Assembly: GCA_021769725.1 (NCBI GenBank)
Contig: JAETSI010000012.1
Location: 1 to 64,000, forward strand
DNA from: Oscillospiraceae bacterium
Lineage (GTDB): Bacteria > Bacillota > Clostridia > Oscillospirales > Ruminococcaceae
Length of the DNA: 64,000 nucleotides
Reading direction: 5' to 3'
Shown: one piece after another, positions 53,651-62,157 of the stretch
Numbering within the stretch: position 1 is the first letter of the stretch
How the letters are laid out: the number at the start of each line of letters is the position of its first letter
Notes under the pieces: model-generated
Database searches by the model: none
What the model was told of the DNA's origin: nothing
What the model saw: the letters and a program-made list of their open reading frames with translations, nothing else
Program-made: the position numbers and the translations under genes

Positions 53651-54454
53651 TTGAAAAAACTTGGAAAAATCTATCTTGCCCTTGTACTGCTTTTCCTTTA
53701 TGTACCAATTTTTGTACTGATAGTATTTTCTTTCAACGAATCAAAAAGCAGTTCTGTTTTCAGCGGCTTCACCCTGGACTGGTACAAGCGGCTGTTCAAT
53801 AACCGGATAATCATTTCATCCCTTGTGAATACCATAATAATTGCCGTTGCAGCCAGTATTATCTCCACCATTCTCGGAACTCTGGCGGCTATCGGCATAA
53901 ACAGCATGAAACGTGTTCCCAGAACCGTCATAATGAACGTCACAAATATGCCTATCATAAACCCTGAGATCGTTACCGGCGTTTCCCTGATGCTCCTGTT
54001 CAGCTTTTTTGCTGCAAGAATGACCCTTGAATTCGGCTTTGTTACGCTGCTTATCGCACACATAACTTTTGACGTTCCATACGTTATCCTGAGCGTCATG
54101 CCGAAGTTCCGGCAGATGGATCCGCATCTCTACGAAGCGGCGCAGGATCTCGGATGCAGTCCGTTCAGAGCGTTCCGTAAAGTCGTACTGCCTGAGATCA
54201 TGCCCGGTGTAGTCAGCGGATTCCTCATGTCGTTCACATACTCGCTTGACGACTTTGTTATCAGCTATTTCACCACGGGATCGACCTCGCAGACATTGCC
54301 GATCACCATTTATTCCATGACAAGAAGAAAGGTCTCACCTGAGATCAATGCGCTTTCCACGCTTATCTTCCTGGTGGTAGTCATTGTGCTTCTGGTCAAA
54401 AATCTCCTTGAAAGCAAGGCTGCAAAAAAACGTCTGAGCGGAGGTAGCTGCTGA
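53651..54454 (+). CDS. potC: Spermidine/putrescine ABC transporter permease PotC
   Basis: This 267-residue permease has six membrane segments. The EAA loop is in LYEAAQDLGCSPFRAFRKVVLPEIMPGV (about 157-184). It starts with TTG seven bases after AAGGAGG. It overlaps the potD start by one base (TGATG). Confidence 0.93.
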   Translation: MKKLGKIYLALVLLFLYVPIFVLIVFSFNESKSSSVFSGFTLDWYKRLFNNRIIISSLVNTIIIAVAASIISTILGTLAAIGINSMKRVPRTVIMNVTNMPIINPEIVTGVSLMLLFSFFAARMTLEFGFVTLLIAHITFDVPYVILSVMPKFRQMDPHLYEAAQDLGCSPFRAFRKVVLPEIMPGVVSGFLMSFTYSLDDFVISYFTTGSTSQTLPITIYSMTRRKVSPEINALSTLIFLVVVIVLLVKNLLESKAAKKRLSGGSC

Positions 54455-55707
54455 TGAAAAGAAAGTTTGCATTGCTTGCAGCCGTTCTGATGTCACTTTC
54501 CATGACTATCGGATGCTCCCGGAGCAGCAAAAACTCCGAAAAGGATGATGATTCCGCACAGACGCTTACTATCGAGGACAAACGCTACTATAAGCGATTC
54601 CGGAACGACGGTATATCTATAAATGTTTACAACTGGGGCGAGTATATCTCCGACGGCGCAGACGAGGGAACACTTGACGTAAACGCTGAATTTGAGAAGC
54701 TTACAGGTATCAAGGTCAACTACACCAACTATGCCACTAATGAGGAGCTTTATGCCAAGCTGAAAGGCGGCGGAGCGTCCTACGACGTTGTAATACCGTC
54801 GGATTACATGATAAGCAAGATGATAAAAGAAAAACTCATTCAGCCCCTTAATATGGAAAATATCCCGAACTACAAATATATCATGGACAATTACCGTGAT
54901 CTGGCATACGACCCGGAAAACGCCTATTCTGTGCCATATACCTGGGGGACTGTGGGGATAATCTACAATGCGGAGGAAATTGATACACCCAAGGAGGAGA
55001 TCGACTGGGATATTCTCTGGAACGAAAAGTATAAAGATCAGATCCTCATGTTTGACAATCCACGTGACGCCTTTGCCATTGCGGAGATAATGCTGGGATA
55101 TTCCCTGAATACCGAAGATCCGGCAGAATTAAAGGCGGCAGCGGATAAGCTCAAGGAACAGAAAAGTATCGTGCAGGCGTATGTTATGGACGAGGTTTTC
55201 GACAAAATGGCTGCCGGAGAGGCATTGCTTGCCCCTTATTATGCCGGAGATGCGCTGACGATACTGGAGGACAACGAAGATCTCGATTTTGCAGTGCCGA
55301 AAAGCGGTACTAATCTTTTTGTGGACGCAATGTGTATACCGGCGTCTGCAAAGCAGAAAGAGGCGGCAGAAATGTACATAAACTTTATGTGCGAGCCGGA
55401 TATAGCCTATGCAAATATAGATTATATCTGTTATTCAACGCCCCACAGCGCCGCATTTGAGATGCTGGACGAGGATGTTCGCAGCAACAGCGTATCGTAT
55501 CCGGACAGTGAATTTATAGCAGAAAAGACAGATGTTTTTGTTAATTTATCCGACGACGCCAATGAGACGATGAGTCAGTTGTGGACAGAGATGAAATCAG
55601 AGACAGCGAATAAATGGTTTGTTCCGATTTTTCTGGTCTCCTGTATTACGATAATAGCGTTTGTTCTTATAAGGCGGCACAACAAGCGTAAAAAGGATAT
55701 ATTCTGA
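54454..55707 (+). CDS. potD: Spermidine/putrescine-binding lipoprotein with C-terminal membrane helix
   Basis: This 417-residue substrate-binding protein has a lipobox MTIGC (Cys21) and PotD features such as INVYNWGEYISDG near 51 and YDVVIPSDYMISKMIK. The mature fold ends near 375. A hydrophobic segment (about 388-406, FVPIFLVSCITIIAFVLI) and a basic tail (RRHNKRKKD) follow. PotD from E. coli is about 348 residues and has no such helix, so this protein would be anchored at both ends. Confidence 0.92.
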   Translation: MKRKFALLAAVLMSLSMTIGCSRSSKNSEKDDDSAQTLTIEDKRYYKRFRNDGISINVYNWGEYISDGADEGTLDVNAEFEKLTGIKVNYTNYATNEELYAKLKGGGASYDVVIPSDYMISKMIKEKLIQPLNMENIPNYKYIMDNYRDLAYDPENAYSVPYTWGTVGIIYNAEEIDTPKEEIDWDILWNEKYKDQILMFDNPRDAFAIAEIMLGYSLNTEDPAELKAAADKLKEQKSIVQAYVMDEVFDKMAAGEALLAPYYAGDALTILEDNEDLDFAVPKSGTNLFVDAMCIPASAKQKEAAEMYINFMCEPDIAYANIDYICYSTPHSAAFEMLDEDVRSNSVSYPDSEFIAEKTDVFVNLSDDANETMSQLWTEMKSETANKWFVPIFLVSCITIIAFVLIRRHNKRKKDIF

Positions 55708-55730
55708 TATCTTAATCCAAACAATAATAA

Positions 55731-55770
55731 ATAAAAATGACCGTATAATTTTCATGCGGTCATTTTTTAT
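55731..55770. terminator. Bidirectional terminator between potD and the AEC gene
   Basis: The stem AAAAATGACCG/CGGTCATTTTT (55733-55743 with 55757-55767) has flanking A and T runs. The right arm overlaps the stop codon of the AEC gene on the minus strand. Confidence 0.8.
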
Positions 55771-56723
55771 ATGTATTTTAACGTTTTCAGAATAAAAAGC
55801 CACGTCGTCAGCGTGAATGCACTGCATAGTGTCGTCAGCATTACCGCAAATGCCGTTATTGCTCCCTTATGTCCGAAATTCTTTGCCATTACAAAACAGC
55901 TTCCGGTCGTAGCGCTTCCAAGCATCACCAAAATGGCGATCAGCTTTTCCCCACGGAACCCAAAATATATCGCTGCCGGAAGAAAAATCCCGCAGAACAA
56001 CACCAACTTGATAAAGACGATCCCTGCCGTCACCGCTGCCTTGCCTTTCGTCTCACTTACCTTGAACGATGCTCCCAGTGCGATCAGTGACAACGGCGTC
56101 GCCATATTTCCCAGGTATGATATCGACTTCGCCATAATGACCGGCTGCGAAATCCCTGACAGCGACCATAGGATTCCTGCCAGTATTCCCAATATGATAG
56201 GATTCGTCACTATTCCCTTTACCGTGCTGACTGCAAGCTCCCTGCCGCTTCTGCCGCTGTCATTTCCAGGAGATGTCAAGGACAGAACGATAACGGCAAT
56301 TATATTGTAGATCGGCACCGTTCCTACGATCATAAGCGCAGCCATAGTTGCTTCACCGTAGATATTTTTTACAAATGCTATGCCAAGTATCGCCGCACTG
56401 CTCCGGTAAGATGCCTGGATTATCTCTCCCCTTTCTGCCTTATCCTTGTGCAGAAAAGAATAACACAGAGCAATTCCTACGCTGAGGAGCGTGACGGATA
56501 CGCAGAAGAGAACGAATCTGACGTCCCAGACTTTCCGGAAATCTGCCGTGGACAGATCCATAAACAACAGCGCCGGAAGCAGCGTTCTGAATACAAATTT
56601 ATTCAGCTTTGACGTCGTATGGTCGTCAAGAAGTCCGATCCTCTTCGCAAACCATCCGAAAACCATCATCAGAAAGACAGGAACTGTTGCATTCAGACTG
56701 AAAACAAGATTTTTAACAAACAC
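55767..56723 (-). CDS. AEC family transporter
   Basis: This 318-residue membrane protein has about ten hydrophobic segments, of the auxin efflux carrier/malate permease family. The N-terminal VPVFLMMVFGWFAKRIGLLD and PALLFMDLSTADF, and the central ILAGILWSLSGI, are typical. Start is GTG after GGAAGCGGTTCA. It lies 11 bases after the solute-binding lipoprotein gene and is probably its partner in one operon. Substrate unknown; organic acids or amino acids are common. Confidence 0.85.
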   Translation of the reverse strand: MFVKNLVFSLNATVPVFLMMVFGWFAKRIGLLDDHTTSKLNKFVFRTLLPALLFMDLSTADFRKVWDVRFVLFCVSVTLLSVGIALCYSFLHKDKAERGEIIQASYRSSAAILGIAFVKNIYGEATMAALMIVGTVPIYNIIAVIVLSLTSPGNDSGRSGRELAVSTVKGIVTNPIILGILAGILWSLSGISQPVIMAKSISYLGNMATPLSLIALGASFKVSETKGKAAVTAGIVFIKLVLFCGIFLPAAIYFGFRGEKLIAILVMLGSATTGSCFVMAKNFGHKGAITAFAVMLTTLCSAFTLTTWLFILKTLKYI

Positions 56724-56734
56724 TGAACCGCTTC

Positions 56735-58147
56735 CTATTTATTATATTCTGACAGAGTCTTTTCAATGACCGCCTTGCAGCTGTCACGCATACCCTCCCA
56801 CTTGAAGTCCTCCGGATTGACTTCCAGCATTTTCAGTTCGAGGTTATTCATAACGCCTCTGGTCTCATAGGTGTAAGTTCCCATAGTATTCATTCCGTCA
56901 CCCAGACCATAGCCAAATTCAACTGCCGGTATAAATTTTGCCGGATCACAAAAGCTCGTCAAAGCATTGTACTGTTCCTCAGTCATAGAACTTCTGACGA
57001 TACCTGAAGCCGTTTTGACCTCTTGGAGTGCCTGCTTTTTTGCAGATTCAAGGCACTTCTGGTCGCTTGCCGCCAGACGCTCACACTTGATATAAGTTGC
57101 CACGGCTTCACCCTTCCTGGAATTTTTCACCAGCATACGTGCATTGTAGCTGCCGCAGAAACAATAAGACGAATTTTCCTTTGATTTCGGAAACGGAACG
57201 ATCATTATATCCTTATCAGGATTTGAAGCGTTTGACTGTCCCAGCGACCAGCCGTTATCTGCAAGGAAAAGTGTGCAGCCATTGGTCGGATAACAGCTCA
57301 TAATATCCCGTCTGTATAAATTCTTAGTCGAAATGCTGTTCATGAATTCCTGTGCTTTCTGTATCTCCGGAGACATGATATTGTTAACAAGACTGCCGTT
57401 TTCACAGCTCACAACAGTTTTTCCGGCGGAGGGAATAACTCCCTGGCCAAAACTGCCTCCTATGCCGTACTTCGGAGTCCAATCAGGGGCAGGTTCGGAA
57501 ACAAACTTTTCCATCATTGCCATAAAGGTATCCCAATCCCACTTTCCCTCGGTATACAGCTTGTACGGATCTTCAAATCCGTTGTCAGCCATGATCTTCC
57601 GGCTGTAGGTAAGCACCAGCGGATCGCTCATTGAATAGGGAACAACATAGTGCTGATCTTTATAAGCAAAAGCCTCCGTAACCGGACTAATGCCGCTCCA
57701 GAGACCGGAGTCCATTTCCAGAATATCAAAATAGGGGTCAAGCGGTTCAAAGCGATCCTTGATAACTCCCTGCGGAAAATATTCAGGATAATAGGGGAAA
57801 ATATCCACTTCTTCCCCTGCTGAGATCATAGAATCAAGAATAGACAGATTTTCGCCGGGAGTACTTCTTATATAATTGATTTTTCCGCCGTACTGATCTT
57901 CAAAGAGGGCAAGTGCCGTGGAACGTGGTTCGCCGGGATCGGGATTCAGGTCAAAATCGCCGAGCCATATAATAGTCATTTTTTCCGGATCTTCCGTTAC
58001 CGGTTCAGCGGGCTGAATATCAGGGATCTGAGATGATGATTCGGATTCTTTTGTATCACTCGGCTTTTTTTTATTACATGAAACAGTCGCAGTCAGCATG
58101 ACCATCATTGCTGCTGTTCCTGCAAGAAATCTCTTCATTATATTCAT
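56735..58147 (-). CDS. Extracellular solute-binding lipoprotein (family 1)
   Basis: This 470-residue protein has a signal peptide and a Cys at position 24 (TATVSCNKK); the residue at -3 is Thr, a weaker lipobox. The family 1 solute-binding fold shows through DMISAGEEVDIFPYYPEYF and the lobe with GKWDWDTFMAMMEKF. Such proteins usually bind sugars or oligosaccharides and work with two ABC permeases, but none is next to it. The start at ATG 58147 follows AAAGGAGCCTTACT. Confidence 0.8.
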   Translation of the reverse strand: MNIMKRFLAGTAAMMVMLTATVSCNKKKPSDTKESESSSQIPDIQPAEPVTEDPEKMTIIWLGDFDLNPDPGEPRSTALALFEDQYGGKINYIRSTPGENLSILDSMISAGEEVDIFPYYPEYFPQGVIKDRFEPLDPYFDILEMDSGLWSGISPVTEAFAYKDQHYVVPYSMSDPLVLTYSRKIMADNGFEDPYKLYTEGKWDWDTFMAMMEKFVSEPAPDWTPKYGIGGSFGQGVIPSAGKTVVSCENGSLVNNIMSPEIQKAQEFMNSISTKNLYRRDIMSCYPTNGCTLFLADNGWSLGQSNASNPDKDIMIVPFPKSKENSSYCFCGSYNARMLVKNSRKGEAVATYIKCERLAASDQKCLESAKKQALQEVKTASGIVRSSMTEEQYNALTSFCDPAKFIPAVEFGYGLGDGMNTMGTYTYETRGVMNNLELKMLEVNPEDFKWEGMRDSCKAVIEKTLSEYNK

Positions 58148-58174
58148 AGTAAGGCTCCTTTCCTTCCGGATTAT

Positions 58175-58203
58175 ATTATACAACATCCGACAAAAAAAGT
58201 CAA
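58175..58203 (-). promoter_or_regulatory. Promoter of solute-binding protein/AEC operon
   Basis: On the minus strand TTGACT (complement of 58198-58203), 17 bases, TATAAT (complement of 58175-58180). Confidence 0.75.
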
Positions 58204-58516
58204 CAAAGGTGAACCGTTCAATGCCGGCAAGCGAAAGATACGAACGATTATGGACAAGTTATAAACTGACGGTATAACAGGAATTATGAAAATATACATC
58301 GAAAATGAATGAAAATAATTTTCCCAATTGAGATGTTAAAATATATTGGCGGTACATCGACATTCAACAGAGTTTTCCACATTTTCAACATTAAGAATAC
58401 CGGGATGAATGTTTAAACTTAGAATTCAACAGACTGTTGAAAAAGCTGTTAGTAAAAAACAACTGACCAAAAACAAATACTACCTGTCATTTATTGCGAA
58501 AATTATACAGACTGAA

Positions 58517-58545
58517 TTGACTTTGTGAATAGATTGTGATATAAT
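58517..58545 (+). promoter_or_regulatory. Xylanase gene promoter
   Basis: TTGACT (58517-58522), 17 bases, TATAAT (58540-58545), about 40 bases before the ATG; GGGAGGAATAAACC gives the ribosome site. Confidence 0.8.
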
Positions 58546-58583
58546 ATTATTGCAAAATTTTTGTTTATGGGAGGAATAAACCA

Positions 58584-60479
58584 ATGAAAGGAAAAAAATC
58601 AAACCGAATGATTGCTGCGTTGATGAGTGCGTCAATGGGAATTGCTGCAATTCCGGCAATCGCTCCTGCAGCAGTATCTGCTGAAACATCCGATGCTGTC
58701 AACAAAGTAGTATTCTCAACCGACTTTGAGGACGAAGATGTTTCCATGTTCACCAACAGAGGCGAAAACGATACAACTGTGCTTTCTGCATCGGATGAGG
58801 CATCTGTAAGTGGAAGCACATCTATGCTTGCAAGCGAAAGGTCAAAAGACTGGAATGGCCCGGCATTCCGTCTTGATGACAAGCTTAAACCCTACACTGA
58901 GTATTATATCAGCGCAAAAGTAAAGGGAAGATATTACACAAACGCTACTTTCAGCTTCCAGTATACAAATTCGGATGGTGAAACAAAATATTCAAACCTG
59001 GTTCAGAATCTCAGCGGAAGCGACTGGATGTCTGTAGAAAATGTCAAGGTAAGTTTTACTGATGAAATGACGGACGTTTTCGTTTACTTTGAGGGCGGTC
59101 AGGATGATCTGTTTATTGACGATTTCGTTGTAACTGAAGCAGCACAGGTTGAGATCGAGCAGGATATTCCCGGTCTTAAAGACGTTTTTGCTAACGATTT
59201 TAAGGTGGGAACCGCCCTTACCCCGTCCGATCTCAGTTCAAAGCCTACTATGGATATCGTTGAAAAACATTTTAGCGGAAGCATAACTGCCGGTAATGAA
59301 ATGAAGCCAGATGCTGTTCTCAATCAGGCTGCCTGCCAGACTTACTTTGAAGAAACAGGAGATGATACTGTTCCTCAGATATCTTTCTCCGCAGCAAAGC
59401 CTCTCCTTAATTACTGCCAGAAAAATAATATCCCTGTAAGGGTTCATACTCTTGTTTGGCACAGCCAGACTCCGGACTGGTTCTTTAAGGAGGGATATGA
59501 TCCCAACGGCGAATGGGTATCCAAAGAAAAAATGCTCAAGCGTATGGAAAACTATATCAAAGCTTATTTCGAGACGCTGACAGAACTTTATCCCGATATT
59601 GATTTCTATGCCTGCGATGTCGTAAACGAAGCGTGGCTGGAAGACGGAAAGCCACGTCAGCCCGGCGAACAGGGCAGCGGCGGCTCTGCAAAATCAGCAT
59701 GGGTACAGGTTTTCGGCGATAATTCCTTTATTGAACCTGCTTTTACTTTTGCAAGAAAGTATGCTCCAGAGGGATGCAAACTCTATTATAATGACTATAA
59801 TGAATATATGGACGGCAAGCTGAACGCTATAGTTGATATGGCAGCCGATCTTAAGGAAAAGGGGCTTATTGACGGTATCGGTATGCAGTCTCACCTTGAT
59901 GCACGTCAGAGTCTTGATGCTGCTTTCCCATCTGTATCAATGTATGATAAGGCTCTTGATAAGTATTGTGAACTTGGACTTGATATTCAGGTGACAGAAC
60001 TTGACGCTACAACACCTGAGAATCCTACGGAAGCTGATTTCAAAGTTCAGGCAGACTACTATAAGGGAATCTGGGATGCCATTTACGCACATAAAGATAA
60101 CATTTCTGCAGTGGTTGTATGGGGCGTTACAGATGACGGAAGCTGGAGAGCAAAGCAGTATCCGCTTCTCTTTGATGCCGATTATAAGGCAAAGCCAGCA
60201 TTCTATTCTATCGTAGAGGGAAGGGAAGTTCCAGTTCCCAAAGTAATATACGGCGATGCAGACTGCGACGGTAAAATCTTTTTGAATGATGCCGTACTTA
60301 TCATGCAGGCTATCGGAAATCCTGATGCTTATGGCGTAAACGGTACGGAGAAAACCCATATCACTAAACAGGGAAAAATCAACGGCGATGTTTCAAATAC
60401 CGGCGACGATCTTACCAATGCAGATGCTCTTGCAATTCAGAAATATCTTCTTAATCTTATTGACAAGCTGCCTGAGTAA
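58584..60479 (+). CDS. GH10 endo-xylanase with CBM22-like module and dockerin
   Basis: This 631-residue secreted enzyme cleaves beta-1,4-xylan. The signal peptide is cleaved near AVSA (residue 33). A CBM22-like module (about 42-180) precedes the GH10 barrel (about 195-550). Acid/base Glu349 is in ACDVVNEAWLED and nucleophile Glu472 in IQVTELDATTP. The C-terminal dockerin (about 555-631) reads YGDADCDGKIFLNDAVLIMQ and ADALAIQKYLLNLIDKL. This dockerin is of a different type from the SDAT ones in this window. Own promoter and terminator. Confidence 0.95.
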   Translation: MKGKKSNRMIAALMSASMGIAAIPAIAPAAVSAETSDAVNKVVFSTDFEDEDVSMFTNRGENDTTVLSASDEASVSGSTSMLASERSKDWNGPAFRLDDKLKPYTEYYISAKVKGRYYTNATFSFQYTNSDGETKYSNLVQNLSGSDWMSVENVKVSFTDEMTDVFVYFEGGQDDLFIDDFVVTEAAQVEIEQDIPGLKDVFANDFKVGTALTPSDLSSKPTMDIVEKHFSGSITAGNEMKPDAVLNQAACQTYFEETGDDTVPQISFSAAKPLLNYCQKNNIPVRVHTLVWHSQTPDWFFKEGYDPNGEWVSKEKMLKRMENYIKAYFETLTELYPDIDFYACDVVNEAWLEDGKPRQPGEQGSGGSAKSAWVQVFGDNSFIEPAFTFARKYAPEGCKLYYNDYNEYMDGKLNAIVDMAADLKEKGLIDGIGMQSHLDARQSLDAAFPSVSMYDKALDKYCELGLDIQVTELDATTPENPTEADFKVQADYYKGIWDAIYAHKDNISAVVVWGVTDDGSWRAKQYPLLFDADYKAKPAFYSIVEGREVPVPKVIYGDADCDGKIFLNDAVLIMQAIGNPDAYGVNGTEKTHITKQGKINGDVSNTGDDLTNADALAIQKYLLNLIDKLPE

Positions 60480-60633
60480 TAAAATACTACCGGAGTTAAC
60501 ATTGATCTCTGATTTTTTGTGCAAATAATTCCTTGAAAAACTCCTGATAACATAATATATCAAATATGCGATATATTATTGTTTTATCTGATTAGGAATT
60601 TGATCGTTCCAAATTATCTCAATTTTTATATTA

Positions 60634-60670
60634 ATAAGGCATTCACCAACCGCTGAATGCCTTAATTTTT
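60634..60670 (+). terminator. Terminator of the xylanase gene
   Basis: The stem AAGGCATTCA/TGAATGCCTT (60636-60645 with 60654-60663) is followed by AATTTTTG. Confidence 0.8.
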
Positions 60671-60727
60671 GTTAGTCACGTTTTAGTTACCGCCTGATTT
60701 TCACCCGATTTCAGATGAAGTCAAAGT

Positions 60728-60766
60728 AATAAAAAACCTCGAAAATACTGAATTTTCGAGGTTTCT
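60728..60766 (-). terminator. Terminator of the rplM-rpsI operon
   Basis: The stem AAACCTCGAAAAT/ATTTTCGAGGTTT (60734-60746 with 60752-60764) is followed on the minus strand by a U run. Confidence 0.85.
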
Positions 60767-60789
60767 TGTATATGATAATCGAAATATAA

Positions 60790-61191
60790 TTATCTCTTTG
60801 AGAACTGAGGAGCACGACGAGCAGCCTTGAGACCGTACTTTTTTCTTTCTTTCATTCTCGGGTCACGAGTAAGGAATCCTGCCTTTTTAAGGATGGGGCG
60901 AAGTTCGGGATCAAATTCAAGAAGGGCTCTTGAAAGACCGTGTCTTATAGCGCCTGCCTGACCGGTAACGCCGCCGCCGGTAACAGTGCAGATAATATCG
61001 AATTTTTCAACATTATCAGTAAGAGCAAGGGGCTGACGAACGATAAGCTTGAGAGTCTCAAGACCGAAGTAGTCATCAATACCTCTGCCATTGATAGTAA
61101 CATTTCCTGAACCGGGATATATTCTTACTCTTGCAACGGAATGCTTTCTTCTGCCTGTTCCGTAGTAGTATTTAACTTTTGATTCGTACAT
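60790..61191 (-). CDS. rpsI: 30S ribosomal protein S9
   Basis: This 133-residue ribosomal protein has the family core [21 protein letters not shown] (residues 9-29), [20 protein letters not shown], and the C-terminal basic tail ending APQFSKR that reaches the ribosomal P site. It follows rplM by 18 bases, the usual rplM-rpsI order. The ribosome site is AAGGAGGCG. Confidence 0.97.
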   Translation of the reverse strand: MYESKVKYYYGTGRRKHSVARVRIYPGSGNVTINGRGIDDYFGLETLKLIVRQPLALTDNVEKFDIICTVTGGGVTGQAGAIRHGLSRALLEFDPELRPILKKAGFLTRDPRMKERKKYGLKAARRAPQFSKR

Positions 61192-61209
61192 CTGAAACGC
61201 CTCCTTTAA

Positions 61210-61638
61210 TTAAAGCTCGTAAGCGACGGGTTTCTGAGCAGCCTGATTGTGCTCAGCGCCCTTGTAAGTTCTGAGTCTCTTGAGCTGAGCTCTGCCGAGA
61301 GTGTTGTTAGGGAGCATACCGTTTACAGCAATCATCATAGCTCTGTCAGCCTCGTTTGCCATCATATCCTTGTAAGAGATGGATTTAAGTCCGCCGATCC
61401 AGCCTGTATGCCAGTAATACTTTTTCTGCTCCAGCTTCTTGCCTGTAAGAACAGCCTTGTCGCAGTTGATAATAATAACGTGATCTCCGCAGTCTACGTT
61501 GGGAGTGTAAGTAGGCTTATGCTTGCCTCTGAGAATATGAGCTGCCTTGGCTGCAACACGTCCGAGGGGTTTTCCCTCAGCGTCGAGGATATACCATGTA
61601 CGTGTTACTTCAGCAGGTTTTGCCAGTGTAGTTGACAT
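61210..61638 (-). CDS. rplM: 50S ribosomal protein L13
   Basis: This 142-residue protein has the L13 signature WYILDAEGKPLGRVAAKAAHIL, then GKKLEQKKYYWHTGWIGGLKS and MLPNNTLGRAQLKRLRTY. It starts at ATG after AGGAGGAATTAAAT. First gene of the rplM-rpsI operon, preceded by a short structured leader. Confidence 0.97.
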   Translation of the reverse strand: MSTTLAKPAEVTRTWYILDAEGKPLGRVAAKAAHILRGKHKPTYTPNVDCGDHVIIINCDKAVLTGKKLEQKKYYWHTGWIGGLKSISYKDMMANEADRAMMIAVNGMLPNNTLGRAQLKRLRTYKGAEHNQAAQKPVAYEL

Positions 61639-61654
61639 ATTTAATTCCTCCTAT

Positions 61655-61743
61655 GAGATTAATGATCCGGAGAACATAGCTCCGGTGTGCAGGTCATGCA
61701 CAACAACAGTAATTATTATACACAAAAAAACGGAAGATGTCAA
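61655..61743 (-). promoter_or_regulatory. rplM promoter and candidate L13 leader
   Basis: On the minus strand TTGACA (complement of 61738-61743), 17 bases, TATAAT (complement of 61715-61720). The leader of about 70 bases folds TGTGCA/TGCACA (61686-61702) and CCGGAG/CTCCGG (61667-61685) just before the ribosome site. L13 autoregulatory leaders of Firmicutes have two such stems; whether this one fits that family model was not tested. Confidence 0.6.
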
Positions 61744-61923
61744 TAGAAAATCCGGATTTTTTTTAATATATATTCCTATTTCTTTTTAATTCTCTTGCTT
61801 TTTCTCTTGTTCTCTATGTAACTCATGTTTCATTTCACTTTTTAGGCGGAGAAAATTATGCAGATTCCCCCTCCGATTATGTGGATATTTGCCAATAGAG
61901 ACTAAGCATTACAGAAATTACAC

Positions 61924-61953
61924 TTGACAGATTCAGAAATAAGGATATATAAT
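61924..61953 (+). promoter_or_regulatory. Promoter of the ECF sigma operon
   Basis: TTGACA (61924-61929), 18 bases, TATAAT (61948-61953). This is a housekeeping-type promoter, so first expression does not need the ECF factor. It yields a leader of about 200 bases, opening with a GCACCAA/TTGGTGC hairpin (61961-61967 with 61986-61992). Confidence 0.75.
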
Positions 61954-62031
61954 TAAGACAGCACCAAACAAGGCTGCAAGCGTGATTGGTGCGGTGTTGC
62001 CCTGAAAATAATTTTTAAAAACAGGTGAGAG

Positions 62032-62100
62032 TTTTTACCATGACAAACGACTAATTTTTACCATGACAAACGACTAATTTTTACCATGACAAACGACTAA
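62032..62100 (+). repeat. Three perfect 23-base tandem repeats with mini-ORFs
   Basis: Three exact copies of a 23-base unit (TTTTTACCATGACAAACGAC then TAA) lie in the leader of the ECF operon. Each unit encodes ATG ACA AAC GAC TAA, a four-codon ORF (Met-Thr-Asn-Asp) at 62040, 62063 and 62086. The first is preceded by AGGTGAG at a usable distance (62024-62030). Because 23 is not a multiple of three the ORFs lie in three frames. Confidence 0.9.
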
Positions 62101-62157
62101 TCTAATCTAATAGGTACATAAATAAACAGACTCTCATATATACAGAAAGGAGGAATT

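Larger units (their letters stand above)
58148..58583. other. Divergent intergenic region before the GH10 gene
   Basis: These 436 bases hold the minus-strand promoter at 58175-58203, the plus-strand promoter TTGACT-N17-TATAAT (58517-58545) and a perfect palindrome TTCAACAG-A-CTGTTGAA (58425-58441). Single TTCAACA motifs occur at 58364 and 58383. I see no coding frame. The palindrome lies about 75 bases before the xylanase -35, a plausible regulator site. Confidence 0.6.
60480..60789. other. Intergenic region between xylanase and rpsI
   Basis: These 310 bases contain the xylanase terminator (60634-60670) and the rpsI terminator (60728-60766). The sequence between is AT-rich with no gene. The genes on both sides converge. 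Confidence 0.7.
61639..62157. other. Divergent intergenic region between rplM and the ECF sigma gene
   Basis: These 519 bases hold the rplM promoter/leader (61655-61743), an AT-rich stretch without a gene (about 61745-61920), the ECF operon promoter (61924-61953), a leader hairpin (61961-61992) and the triple 23-base repeat (62032-62100). Confidence 0.7.

Noticed and set aside
58240-58395. TTTTCCACA and related motifs that look like DnaA boxes between the divergent transport and xylanase genes
   Set aside because: Only one near-match is present, with no cluster, no AT-rich unwinding element and no dnaA or dnaN gene nearby.
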